64,000 bases of DNA from Betaproteobacteria bacterium. Its GTDB lineage: Bacteria > Pseudomonadota > Gammaproteobacteria > Burkholderiales > Rhodocyclaceae. The DNA is taken from positions 21,297 to 85,296 of the forward strand of contig JAGVUA010000065.1 in the NCBI GenBank assembly GCA_019136545.1. Reading direction: 5' to 3'. Positions 56,461 to 64,000 of the stretch are shown here, piece after piece (the stretch's first letter is position 1; each line of letters begins with the position of its first letter). Both the position numbers and the translations under genes were made by a program. The notes below the pieces were generated by a model, which was given only the letters and a program-made list of their open reading frames with translations, made no database searches and was not told the DNA's origin.

Positions 56461-56976
56461 ATGAAGATTTGCATCGTTTCCGACAGCCATGATCGCGGCC
56501 CGATGCTGGCCCGCGCCATCGAAGCCGCCAAGGCCGAGGGCGCCGAGGCCGTCATCCATTGCGGCGACATCATCGGCGGCAACACGCTGAAAGCTTCCAT
56601 CAAGCTCGGCTTGCCCATTCATGCGGTACATGGCAACAACCTGGGCGATCCGGTGGCGATCTCGCGCCTCGCGTGGGAATCGAACGACTTGCTCCACTAC
56701 CATGGCCACGACGGCAGCATCGTCCTCGGCGAACGGCGCATCTTCATCACGCATTATCCGCACTATGCCCACGCCATGGCCTGCACCGGCGACTACGACG
56801 TCGTCTGCTGCGGCCACAGCCACGAGCCGGAAATACGCCGGCAGATCAACGTCAAGGGCAGCCACACCTGGCTCGTCAATCCCGGCACGGTCGCCGGGCT
56901 CGGCGCGCCGTCCGCCACCTGGATATTCGGCGATCTGTCATCACTGACTTTCGACGTGAAGCCGACGCCCGCGTAA
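56461..56976 (+). CDS. metallophosphoesterase, YfcE/MJ0936 family
   Basis: A 171-residue calcineurin-like phosphodiesterase. Metal motifs occur in order: SDSHD (D-x-H) at 7-11, HCGDII near 33, HGNN near 57, THYPHYAH near 98, and CCGHSHEPE near 118. Family members hydrolyse phosphodiesters; the substrate is unknown. It lies between soeABC and qmoAB on the plus strand. Copy 12 of the repeat sits near its end. The 142 bp before it hold no gene. Confidence 0.92.
   Translation: MKICIVSDSHDRGPMLARAIEAAKAEGAEAVIHCGDIIGGNTLKASIKLGLPIHAVHGNNLGDPVAISRLAWESNDLLHYHGHDGSIVLGERRIFITHYPHYAHAMACTGDYDVVCCGHSHEPEIRRQINVKGSHTWLVNPGTVAGLGAPSATWIFGDLSSLTFDVKPTPA
56928..56951 (-). repeat. 24-bp dispersed motif, copy 12 (metallophosphoesterase 3' end)
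   Basis: Core AAAGTCAG, then TGATGACAGAT, then CGCCG, antisense to the gene. Confidence 0.75.
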
Positions 56977-57114
56977 CGCCGCACGGTATTCTGTCGTTCT
57001 ATTTCCGGATAGAAACATTTTTCCGGACAGCGTGGCTTTTCACGAGCCGGGCGTTGACTGCACCACGGTAGAATCGACGCCGTTCTTCCGAATCTCATTC
57101 ACCGGAGACTAGAC

Positions 57115-58413
57115 GTGACGGCTCCAATCGCAACCAACCAGACGATCCTGGTCGTGGGCGGCGGCATCAGCGGCTTGACCGCCGCGCTCGAAGCCGCCGA
57201 ATGCGGCAAGCAGGTTATTCTGGTCGAGAAAACTCCGGCGCTCGGCGGCCGCACCGCCCAGTTGTACCGGTACTTCCCCAAGATGTGCCATCCGACCTGC
57301 GGGCTGGAAATCAACCTCAAGCGCATCAAGGGCAACCCGAACGTGAAGGTGATGACGATGACCGAGGTCACCGCCGTCGCCGGTTCGCGCGGCGACTATG
57401 CCGTCACGCTGAAGGTCTCGCCGCGTTTCGTCAACGAAAGCTGCACTGCCTGCGGCGAATGCGCCAAGGCGGTCCAATCCGAAGTCGCCGACGCCTTCAA
57501 TTACGGCCTGGCCAAGGTCAAGGCGGCTTATCTGCCGCACGCGATGGCCTACCCGCAGCGTTACGTGATCGATCCCTCCATCGTCGGCACCGCTGAAGGC
57601 GAAGCCGCCAAGGCTGCTTGCAAGTACGGCGCCGTCGACCTCGGCATGAAGGAAGAGACGGTACAGCTCAACGTCGGCGCCGTGATCTGGGCCACGGGCT
57701 GGCGACCGTTCGATGCCAATCGGATCCAACCCTACGGCTACGACCGTTACGCCAACGTGATCACCAGCGTCGAATTCGAGCGCCTGGCCGATCCGCACGG
57801 CCCGACCGGCGGCAAGCTGCTGCGCCCGTCGGATGGCAAGGAAGCCAAGAACATCGCTTTCATCCAGTGCGCCGGCTCGCGCGACGAGAACTACCTGCGC
57901 CACTGCTCGCGCATCTGCTGCATGGCAACGCTGAAGCAGACGCAGTACGTGCGCGAGGCCTGCGGTGACGGCGGCAAGTCGACCGTGTATTACATCGACA
58001 TCCGCGCCATCGACCGCTTCGAGGACTTTTACCAGAACGTGCAGAAGGATGCGACGGTCAGCTTCGTCAAGTCGAAGGTCGCGCGCATCGCCGAGAACAA
58101 GGACAACGGCAACCCCGTTCTGCACGGCGTCGACACCGAGGGCTACCACCGCTACGCTGTCGAACACGATCTCGTCGTGCTGGCGGTCGGCATGGAGCCG
58201 GAAGTCACGGGCCTCAGGGAACAAGGGGGGCTGCCCGCCGACATCATTCAGGATTCCTCGAATTTCATCGAAGGCTCCAAGGATGGCGGCATGTTCGGCG
58301 CCGGCGCCGCATCGAGCCCGTTGGATGTGAACCGCGCGGTGCAAAGCGCCACCGCCGCCTCGCTCAAGGCCATCCAGGTGATTCACAAGACTGCTTCGAC
58401 GGAGGCCGCGTAA
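57115..58413 (+). CDS. qmoA: QmoA: flavoprotein subunit of Qmo/Hdr-type complex
   Basis: A 432-residue HdrA-like flavoprotein. The FAD motif VVGGGISGLTAALEAAE is at 11-27, FPKMCHPTCGLEINLKR near 58, a CTACGEC cysteine cluster near 110-116, and IQCAGSRDENYLRHCSRICCM near 250. It fits QmoA of the quinone-interacting membrane oxidoreductase, which links APS reductase and the quinone pool. The GTG at 57115 has a GGAGA site. Its stop overlaps the qmoB start (TAATG). Confidence 0.88.
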   Translation: MTAPIATNQTILVVGGGISGLTAALEAAECGKQVILVEKTPALGGRTAQLYRYFPKMCHPTCGLEINLKRIKGNPNVKVMTMTEVTAVAGSRGDYAVTLKVSPRFVNESCTACGECAKAVQSEVADAFNYGLAKVKAAYLPHAMAYPQRYVIDPSIVGTAEGEAAKAACKYGAVDLGMKEETVQLNVGAVIWATGWRPFDANRIQPYGYDRYANVITSVEFERLADPHGPTGGKLLRPSDGKEAKNIAFIQCAGSRDENYLRHCSRICCMATLKQTQYVREACGDGGKSTVYYIDIRAIDRFEDFYQNVQKDATVSFVKSKVARIAENKDNGNPVLHGVDTEGYHRYAVEHDLVVLAVGMEPEVTGLREQGGLPADIIQDSSNFIEGSKDGGMFGAGAASSPLDVNRAVQSATAASLKAIQVIHKTASTEAA

Positions 58414-60656
58414 TGGCCGATAACAAATTCGCTGCCTACATCTGCTCGGGTTGCGGCATCGGCGACGTGCTGAACGTCGGTGCGCTGGAAAAGATCGCCC
58501 AGAAGGAAGGCAAGATGGCGATCGTGAAGAACCACCCTTTCCTCTGCAACGCTGAAGGCGTGCAGCTGATCAAGGACGACATCGCCAACGAAGGCGTCAC
58601 CCATCTGTGCATCGCCGCGTGCTCGCGTCGCGCCAAGGCTGAAGCCTTCAGCTTCCCGACCGTCGCCGTCTCCCGCGCCAACCTGCGCGAGGGCGTGCTC
58701 TGGGTGATCGCCGAAGGCGCCGACCACGACGAGGTCCGCCAGGAAATGGCCGAAGACTACGTGCGCATGGGCTGTGCCGAAGTGAAAAAGATGACGCTGC
58801 CCGGCGGCAACCTCAAGGAATCGTCGAGCAAACGCATCCTGGTCGTCGGCGGCGGCATGTCCGGCATGACGGCGGCGCTGGCCGCGGCCGATGCCGGCTA
58901 CGAAACCGTCGTCGTCGAAAAATCCGGCGAGTTGGGCGGCTTCGCCAACAAGCTGTTGAAGCGCGTGCCCTTCAGCGGTCCGTACGCGGAGCCCCAGCCG
59001 ACCGGCGCCGCGAACATGACCGCCAGGGTCTCCCATCATCCTCTCATCAAGGTGCATCTGAATTCGACGCTCGCCGAGACTGCTGGCGCACCCGGCCGCT
59101 TCAATGCCAAGATCGCCCAGGAGTCGGGCGCCGTCGCCGAGGAACTGGTCGGTGCCATCGTCCAGGCGACGGGCTTCACCACTTACGACATTGCCAAACT
59201 GCCCGAACTGGGCGGCGGCCAGGCCAACGTGGTCGACCAGGCCGGCCTCGAAGCAATGGCCAAGGCCGCTAACGGCGGCGCCATCAAGCGCGCCGACGGC
59301 AAGGAGGTCAAGAGCGTCGTCTTCGTCCAGTGTGCCGGCCAGCGCGATGCCTCCGGCGTCCATCTGCCCTACTGTTCCGGACATTGCTGCGCCACCAGCA
59401 TCAAGCAGGCGATGTACTTCAAGGACCAGAATCCCGACGTCGATACCGTCGTCATCTACCAGGACCTGCGCGTGCCGGGCATGGGCGAGGATTTCTATCG
59501 CAGCGCCCAGCAAAAGGGCGTGATTTTCACCAAAGGCAAGGCCGGCAGGGTCACCGGCGGGGACAATTGCAAAGTCGAGTTTCGTGATCTTATTCTCGAC
59601 GAAGACACGTCGGCGGAAGCCGACCTCGTGGTCCTCGCCACCGGCCAGGTGCCCAGTGCCGGTGTAAATCTCGATGACTGGACCGCCACGGTCACGGCCG
59701 CCGAAAGCGGCGACGAGACGGCCAAGGCGAAGAAGATCGAATTGCAAAAGACCTCGGTGCTCAACCTGACCTATCGCCAGGGTCCGGACGTGCCGCAATT
59801 CAAGTATGGATTTGCGGATTCGCACTTCATCTGCTTCCCGTATGAAACCCGCCGAACCGGTATTTACGCCGCCGGTCCCGTGCGCCGACCGATGGACATG
59901 CTGCAGGCGCAGGAAGATGCTACCGGCGCTGCGCTGAAGGCGATCCAGGCAGTCGAGAATGCCGCGAGGGGGCGCGCCGCGCATCCGCGCGCCTGGGATC
60001 TGTCGTTTCCGAAAGCCCGCCTGGAAGGCTGCACGCAGTGCAAGCGCTGCACCGTGGAATGCCCGTTCGGCGCCATCGACGAAGACGAGAAACGCTTTCC
60101 GCTGTTCAACGAGGAACGCTGCCGTCGCTGCGGCACCTGCATGGGCGCTTGCCCGGTGCGCGTCATTTCGTTCGAAAACTATTCCTGCGACACCGTGGGC
60201 AGCCAGATCAAGGCGGTCAACATCCCCGACGAGTTCGAGGAAAAACCGCGCATCCTGATCCTTGCCTGCGAGAACGACGCTTACCCGGCGCTCGACATGG
60301 CCGGCATCCAGCGCATCACCTACTCGGCCTATGTGCGCGCCATTCCGGTGCGCTGCCTGGGTTCGGTGAACACCATCTGGATCACCGACGCGCTCAACTC
60401 CGGCTACGACGGCGTGATGATGATGGGTTGCAAGAAGGGCGACGATTACCAGTGCCACTTCGTCAAGGGCTCGGAGATGGCCCACTATCGGATGAGCAAG
60501 ATCGGCGACACCCTCAAACAGCTCGGTCTCGAGCCCGAGCGCGTGCAGACGCAGGAGGTGGCGATCACCGACAACGCCCGGGTCGCGCGCCTGATCGACG
60601 AATACGTCGCCCAGATCAACGAAATAGGCCTGTCGCCGATGAAGGGTTTCGGCTAG
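58413..60656 (+). CDS. qmoB: QmoB: HdrA/MvhD-like flavin and Fe-S subunit
   Basis: A 747-residue protein. An N-terminal CSGCGIGDVL region is followed by a second FAD domain (VVGGGMSGMTAALAAAD near 146), CAGQRDASG...YCSGHCC near 306, then two [4Fe-4S] sites (CTQCKRCTVECP near 540; CRRCGTCMGACP near 570). The last ~130 residues are an MvhD-like domain (ILACENDAYPALDMAG; MGCKKGDDYQCHF). This order is typical of QmoB. It should pair with QmoA and pass electrons to the Hdr-type subunits downstream. Confidence 0.88.
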   Translation: MADNKFAAYICSGCGIGDVLNVGALEKIAQKEGKMAIVKNHPFLCNAEGVQLIKDDIANEGVTHLCIAACSRRAKAEAFSFPTVAVSRANLREGVLWVIAEGADHDEVRQEMAEDYVRMGCAEVKKMTLPGGNLKESSSKRILVVGGGMSGMTAALAAADAGYETVVVEKSGELGGFANKLLKRVPFSGPYAEPQPTGAANMTARVSHHPLIKVHLNSTLAETAGAPGRFNAKIAQESGAVAEELVGAIVQATGFTTYDIAKLPELGGGQANVVDQAGLEAMAKAANGGAIKRADGKEVKSVVFVQCAGQRDASGVHLPYCSGHCCATSIKQAMYFKDQNPDVDTVVIYQDLRVPGMGEDFYRSAQQKGVIFTKGKAGRVTGGDNCKVEFRDLILDEDTSAEADLVVLATGQVPSAGVNLDDWTATVTAAESGDETAKAKKIELQKTSVLNLTYRQGPDVPQFKYGFADSHFICFPYETRRTGIYAAGPVRRPMDMLQAQEDATGAALKAIQAVENAARGRAAHPRAWDLSFPKARLEGCTQCKRCTVECPFGAIDEDEKRFPLFNEERCRRCGTCMGACPVRVISFENYSCDTVGSQIKAVNIPDEFEEKPRILILACENDAYPALDMAGIQRITYSAYVRAIPVRCLGSVNTIWITDALNSGYDGVMMMGCKKGDDYQCHFVKGSEMAHYRMSKIGDTLKQLGLEPERVQTQEVAITDNARVARLIDEYVAQINEIGLSPMKGFG

Positions 60657-60666
60657 CAAGGAGCGC

Positions 60667-61293
60667 ATGACGATGACTACCGCAAATCAAAACGCTCTCG
60701 CCAAGTACAAGAACAACTTCCTCAAGGAAGTCGAGGCCAATGTCGAGGACGGTCACTGGGTCAAGATGTGCATGCAGTGCGGCGTCTGCGCCGGCTCCTG
60801 CCCTCTCGGTCCGCACTGGGAACATTCACCGCAGAAGCTCTTCATGATGATCCGCGCCGGCAAGCGCGAGGAAGTGCTGGGTTCCGATTCGATGTGGATG
60901 TGCACATCCTGCTACAACTGCATCGTCCGTTGCCCGCGCAAGCTGCCGATCACGCACATCATGCATGGCCTAGCCAACTACGCCCATCGCCTCGACCTGG
61001 CGCCCAAGGGCCAGCCGACGCGCGACATCGCCAAGCTGTTCTGGGACAACCTGGCGAAGACCGGACGCGTAAACGAACTGAAGTTCTCGCTGGCCATGTA
61101 CTTCAAGGACGGTTTCGGCCAGGGCGTCAAGAACGCCATGGCCATGCAGGCGACCGGCTTGGGCCTGCTCAAGGCCAAACGCCTCAACCCGATGGAAATC
61201 ATCGGCGGCCACAAGTGCAAGGACATCAGCGGCATCAAGAAAATGATCGCCAAGGCGCGCGAAATCGAAGACCGCCGCCGTGGTCTCGCCTAG
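60667..61293 (+). CDS. hdrC: HdrC-like iron-sulfur subunit
   Basis: A 208-residue protein with two [4Fe-4S] sites: CMQCGVCAGSCPLG near 35 and CTSCYNCIVRCPRKLPITH near 78. It matches the HdrC half of QmoC but lacks the C-terminal membrane cytochrome-b-like domain. With hdrB it seems to replace QmoC, as in qmoAB-hdrCB arrangements. AAGGAG site; 10 bp after qmoB. Confidence 0.85.
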   Translation: MTMTTANQNALAKYKNNFLKEVEANVEDGHWVKMCMQCGVCAGSCPLGPHWEHSPQKLFMMIRAGKREEVLGSDSMWMCTSCYNCIVRCPRKLPITHIMHGLANYAHRLDLAPKGQPTRDIAKLFWDNLAKTGRVNELKFSLAMYFKDGFGQGVKNAMAMQATGLGLLKAKRLNPMEIIGGHKCKDISGIKKMIAKAREIEDRRRGLA

Positions 61294-61317
61294 CCGCCCG
61301 ACAGAGGACTCCCCCAC

Positions 61318-62214
61318 ATGGTCAAGAAACAATATGCGTTCTATCCGGGCTGTTCTTCGCAAAAAGGCGCCACGGCATCGAACTTCCTCACCTCGCTGGA
61401 CGTCGTAGTCGACAAGCTCGGCATCCAGTTGAACGAGATTCCCGACTGGAACTGCTGCGGTGCCTCGATCGGCTACGGCGAGGGCGGCGAACTGCCGCGC
61501 TTGGTCATCAATGCCCGCAATCTGGCCCTCGCCGAAAAGGAACTGCCGGGACAGGACATGGTGTCCGGCTGCCCGGCCTGCTGGCTGGCCACCCGCGAGA
61601 CGCACGAACGTCTGGCCGAGCATGCCAGCCTACTGGCCGAAACCAACGAAGCGCTCAAGGAAGCCGGCCTGAAGCTGAACAACACCGTCAAGGCTCGCCA
61701 CATGACCGAGGTGCTCATCGAAGATCTCGGCTGGGAAGCGCTGAAGGCACCGGTCGTCAAACCGCTCGAAGGCCTGAAGATCGCCGGTTACGTCGGCTGC
61801 CAGACCAATCGGCCCTTCGGCATCGCCGGCGAATCATTCGAGAATCCGAAGTACCTCGACAAGATGATCGAAACCGTCGGCGCCGAAGCAGTCAGGTATG
61901 AGCAGAAAGTCGCCTGCTGCGGCGGTGCGCTGGCCTTCTCGGAACCGGACAAATCGCAGAAGCAGATCCGCGATATCGTCGAATCCGCCTACGACAATGG
62001 CGCCGACATGATCGTTACGCCCTGCCAGCTCTGCCAGGCCAACGTCGAGATTTACCAGTCCGAGATCAACAAAAAACATGGCACCAAGTTTTCCATGCCG
62101 GTGGTCTACTACACGCAGTTGATGTCGGTGGCGTACGGCGGTTCGGCCGGACAAGCCGGCCTTGACGGACAAGTCATCAAGGCCGACAAGCTCGAGGCTG
62201 TCGCCAAGAAATAA
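61318..62214 (+). CDS. hdrB: HdrB-like subunit with two CCG domains
   Basis: A 298-residue heterodisulfide-reductase B-like protein. YPGCSSQKGATASN, PDWNCCGASIGYG and SGCPACWLATRETH form the first cysteine-rich CCG domain; GCQTNRPFG, KVACCGGALAFSEP and TPCQLCQANV the second. In HdrB these bind unusual non-cubane clusters that reduce disulfides. An AGAGGA site precedes the ATG. It likely completes a soluble QmoAB-HdrCB complex. Confidence 0.87.
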   Translation: MVKKQYAFYPGCSSQKGATASNFLTSLDVVVDKLGIQLNEIPDWNCCGASIGYGEGGELPRLVINARNLALAEKELPGQDMVSGCPACWLATRETHERLAEHASLLAETNEALKEAGLKLNNTVKARHMTEVLIEDLGWEALKAPVVKPLEGLKIAGYVGCQTNRPFGIAGESFENPKYLDKMIETVGAEAVRYEQKVACCGGALAFSEPDKSQKQIRDIVESAYDNGADMIVTPCQLCQANVEIYQSEINKKHGTKFSMPVVYYTQLMSVAYGGSAGQAGLDGQVIKADKLEAVAKK

Positions 62215-62236
62215 CAGCACTTAGCTCGGAGGAACG

Positions 62237-62536
62237 ATGGCACCCTTCGCCGGCGCGCTGTCGCATTTTTTGGGCGCCGCGTGTCTGGACAAGGGTGGCC
62301 CAGCGAAAGCCTTGTCGGGAAATATCAGGCCGGCCGGGTTATCGCGCCATCCGACAGCGACGGGAAAAGTCTCGCTAGGTATCCTTGAACGGCTCGGTAT
62401 CCGCCATGGTGCCTCGGCATTCCTCGGAGCCACAGGCGCAAGCCCAATCCGCATATGCCTCCGTGCGGGACGCCACGTCCAGGCGGTAGTCCCACACCAG
62501 TTCTTCCCCCTTCGCCACATCTTTCAACGCGTATAG
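62237..62536 (+). CDS. doubtful small ORF after hdrB
   Basis: A 99-codon ORF beginning MAPFAGALSHFLGAACL with a good GGAGG site 22 bp after hdrB. Its second half is antisense to the SET gene and has no protein-like character. It may be the remnant of a gene once following hdrB, or chance. Confidence 0.2.
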   Translation: MAPFAGALSHFLGAACLDKGGPAKALSGNIRPAGLSRHPTATGKVSLGILERLGIRHGASAFLGATGASPIRICLRAGRHVQAVVPHQFFPLRHIFQRV

Positions 62537-62821
62537 CCATGCCTTCGGCAGACGACTCTCCTCGTCTTCCCTAAGCTCACAGTTAGGATCGCAACCGTGA
62601 TTGGCCAGCGCCGCCCAACCCGAGCCGTCGATTCCCGTACCGTCGGACAGGCGCAGGAACTTGGTAACGCCGTCGTCACCCATATCCGGCAACTTGCCCT
62701 TGCCGTATCGCCTGCCCTTGTATTCGATCAGCCGCTCGCCGGCTGTCAAGTCGCGCGCAGCAAACAATCCCATGCCGTGAAGCCCACTTTTTCTTGCCAC
62801 CACCTTTAACCGCATTGCCAT
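62375..62821 (-). CDS. SET-domain protein (lysine methyltransferase-like)
   Basis: A 148-residue SET protein. KSGLHGMGLFAARDLTAGERLIEYKG starts the fold, WAALANHGCDPNCEL matches the N-H-x-C-x-P-N-C core, GEELVWDYRL is the last SET motif, and CACGSEECRGTM is a zinc-binding post-SET tail. Such enzymes methylate protein lysine with AdoMet; the bacterial substrate is unknown. Convergent with hdrB. Confidence 0.88.
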   Translation of the reverse strand: MAMRLKVVARKSGLHGMGLFAARDLTAGERLIEYKGRRYGKGKLPDMGDDGVTKFLRLSDGTGIDGSGWAALANHGCDPNCELREDEESRLPKAWLYALKDVAKGEELVWDYRLDVASRTEAYADWACACGSEECRGTMADTEPFKDT

Positions 62822-63016
62822 CTTTCAAGCGATAGACACAGCGCGAAGCATATCCATTTTTAACCCGGATCGACGGATCGCGGCAGCCCTAGCCAAGTAT
62901 CAGCGCCTCCCTCCAGGCACGGTGTCGTCTCGGAAAGAAATCTCTGATGGCACTCCCACTGCCACTTTTCGCTGTGGATGCAAGCTTCACCAAACTAGCT
63001 TGCCGCAGGCGGCATC
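62822..63016. other. spacer between SET gene and FAD oxidoreductase
   Basis: About 195 bp with no ORF, RNA or clear terminator that I can support. One stretch near 62940-62963 resembles a decayed 24-bp repeat (AAATCTCTGATGGC) but is too divergent to count. Confidence 0.4.
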
Positions 63017-64000
63017 TCAGACCGACAGAAAGTGGATCTGCGCGTGACACTTCTTCATGTGTTCGATGATGTCCACGCTACTCTCTTCATACATTTTGAC
63101 GGCATCACCGCCCTCACGTAGCGCCCGCCCTATCGCCCTGCCTGAACGATAACCACTATCGATGGCGGCGCTTATTCCCTCCCCATTCAGATAGATAAAG
63201 CCGGCCGCTTCACCCGTCAAGAGTATTCTCGCTGTGCCGAGATACGGCGGCGCAAGCGCCATCTGACAGGCCTCGTCGCGCCACCATTCTCCAAGTTCAA
63301 CATCAAAATCGTCGGCCAGCATCTTCCGGAACTTCGCTACGGAGTCCCTAAGTTTCCGCCCCTTGATGCCACCGACGCAAAGCAACAAATAGTCATCTTT
63401 TTGATGCACGCAGGACAGCATTTCACCGATGTCCGGCTCAAAAAAAACAGTCCAAGCCCCTTGTCTTAACCTCCCCAGGGATTTAAGTTTGAAGTAACTC
63501 TGCAAAATACCGACGCTCGCGATACTCGGGAGTCGCCTATCTGATGCAACCTTCAGGCCGCGTCGAACTATGGAGTTGCCTCCATCTGCGCCAACAAGAT
63601 ACTGACAACGGTATGAAGTCGCGTCATCGCCATCCGTATCCACCACACGTACTTCAATATGGTCCTCGCGCACCTCAAATCCGTTAACTCGCGCTCCCTC
63701 CAAGTATTCTGCTCCAGATATGTCGAGCAGCCACTTGTCGAACAAATTACGCCAGATATTCCCGAAGTCCGTTGAAAACGATCGGCCATCTTTTGGAATC
63801 TCCCAGCAGTAAGGGATATAGCCGATACCGCGCTTCCACTCGCGAATATCTGCTGCGCGGATAAATTTATCGTTGGCGCAATAAACCTCTGGTGGAGCCT
63901 CGACTCCAAAATACTGTCTCAGCAATTCCTGCGTTTGGCCAAACAACACGCCCGAGCAGCATTTGTATCGGGGCAGCTTGTCCTTTTCGAGAACGAAAGC
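63017..64000 (-). CDS. FAD-dependent oxidoreductase, geranylgeranyl reductase-like (partial, N-terminus off window)
   Basis: The open frame continues to the right edge, so the N-terminal FAD loop is missing; 327 codons are visible. LEKDKLPRYKCCSG near the edge is the conserved segment after the FAD loop in geranylgeranyl-reductase-family flavoproteins. YLVGADGGNSIVRRGL and GEAAGFIYLNGEGISAAIDSGYRSGRAI bind FAD. Substrate unknown; relatives reduce isoprenoid chains or act as halogenase-like monooxygenases. The region looks lower in GC than its neighbours, suggesting later acquisition. Confidence 0.82.
   Translation of the reverse strand, partial: AFVLEKDKLPRYKCCSGVLFGQTQELLRQYFGVEAPPEVYCANDKFIRAADIREWKRGIGYIPYCWEIPKDGRSFSTDFGNIWRNLFDKWLLDISGAEYLEGARVNGFEVREDHIEVRVVDTDGDDATSYRCQYLVGADGGNSIVRRGLKVASDRRLPSIASVGILQSYFKLKSLGRLRQGAWTVFFEPDIGEMLSCVHQKDDYLLLCVGGIKGRKLRDSVAKFRKMLADDFDVELGEWWRDEACQMALAPPYLGTARILLTGEAAGFIYLNGEGISAAIDSGYRSGRAIGRALREGGDAVKMYEESSVDIIEHMKKCHAQIHFLSV

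Noticed and set aside
57001-57030. TTCCGGA repeated twice upstream of qmoA
   Set aside because: Short self-complementary words 19 bp apart; not enough to claim an operator.
58383-60668. 761-codon ORF on the minus strand
   Set aside because: Antisense shadow of qmoB; no recognisable domain.
57115-62214. sHdr (lipoate-linked) sulfur oxidation cluster
   Set aside because: No lipoate-binding protein or second HdrC/HdrB set is present, and the QmoB-type MvhD domain fits Qmo better.
62940-62963. Possible thirteenth copy of the 24-bp motif
   Set aside because: Core reads AAATCTCTG and needs a gap to align; too divergent to count.

Overview
This window looks like a GC-rich betaproteobacterial chromosome, most likely from Rhodocyclales (Sulfuritalea/Sterolibacterium-like). 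I infer this from gene order and protein style: pepA-holC-valS, lptFG, xseB-ispA-dxs, rpsP-rimM-trmD-rplS, leuA-pssA-psd-ilvCNB, FolE2, and the DUF3619/DUF3106 proteins. No database search was possible. Two genes run off the ends: a beta-CASP nuclease at the left edge and a geranylgeranyl-reductase-like flavoprotein at the right edge. There is no prophage, insertion sequence, CRISPR array or rRNA.

Layout. (1) 1-10 kb is a micro-oxic/anaerobic respiration block. It holds a beta-CASP nuclease and uspA diverging around an FNR/ANR box, then, on the minus strand, an SDR gene and a complete cbb3 oxidase set (ccoI, ccoS, ccoN, ccoO, ccoQ, ccoP, ccoG, fixH). CcoP carries an extra OmpA-like C-terminal domain. 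Between ccoS and ccoN lies an FNR box with ideal class II promoter geometry that leads within about 90 nt to a strong intrinsic terminator, which looks like a small-RNA gene. (2) 10.6-38 kb is housekeeping: tRNA-Thr(CGT), ispH-slpA-lspA-ileS-ribF, amiC-tsaE against queG, a rhodanese/STAS pair, a DMT transporter, a Rieske oxygenase, xseB-ispA-dxs, folE2, the rpsP ribosomal operon, pyrF, a PilZ-like protein, a YihY-family protein, leuA, pssA, psd and ilvBNC. (3) 38-48 kb has a sigma factor operon (sigma, DUF3619, DUF3106, RDD), lptFG, pepA, holC and valS. (4) 48-62 kb is a dissimilatory sulfur block: FadL-like porin, DsrE2, TusA, a cytoplasmic SoeABC-type sulfite dehydrogenase, two small genes, then qmoA-qmoB-hdrC-hdrB. 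(5) 62-64 kb has a SET-domain protein and an FAD oxidoreductase in sequence that looks less GC-rich.

How the genes fit together. TusA and DsrE2 can pass sulfane sulfur in the cytoplasm. SoeABC would oxidise sulfite to sulfate and feed electrons to quinone. The Qmo/Hdr-like flavin and Fe-S proteins would link another thiol or sulfite-oxidising step to the electron pool, and the cbb3 oxidase would end the chain at low oxygen. aprAB, the usual partner of Qmo, is not in the window.

The most striking unexplained signal is a 24-bp dispersed motif: AAAGTCAG, then a degenerate YSRTGGCGMCA, then CGCCG. I counted twelve copies between 11.2 and 57.0 kb, in both orientations and mostly inside genes. About one copy of its 8-bp core would be expected by chance. 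It behaves like a DNA-uptake or chromosome-architecture word, and I do not recognise it.
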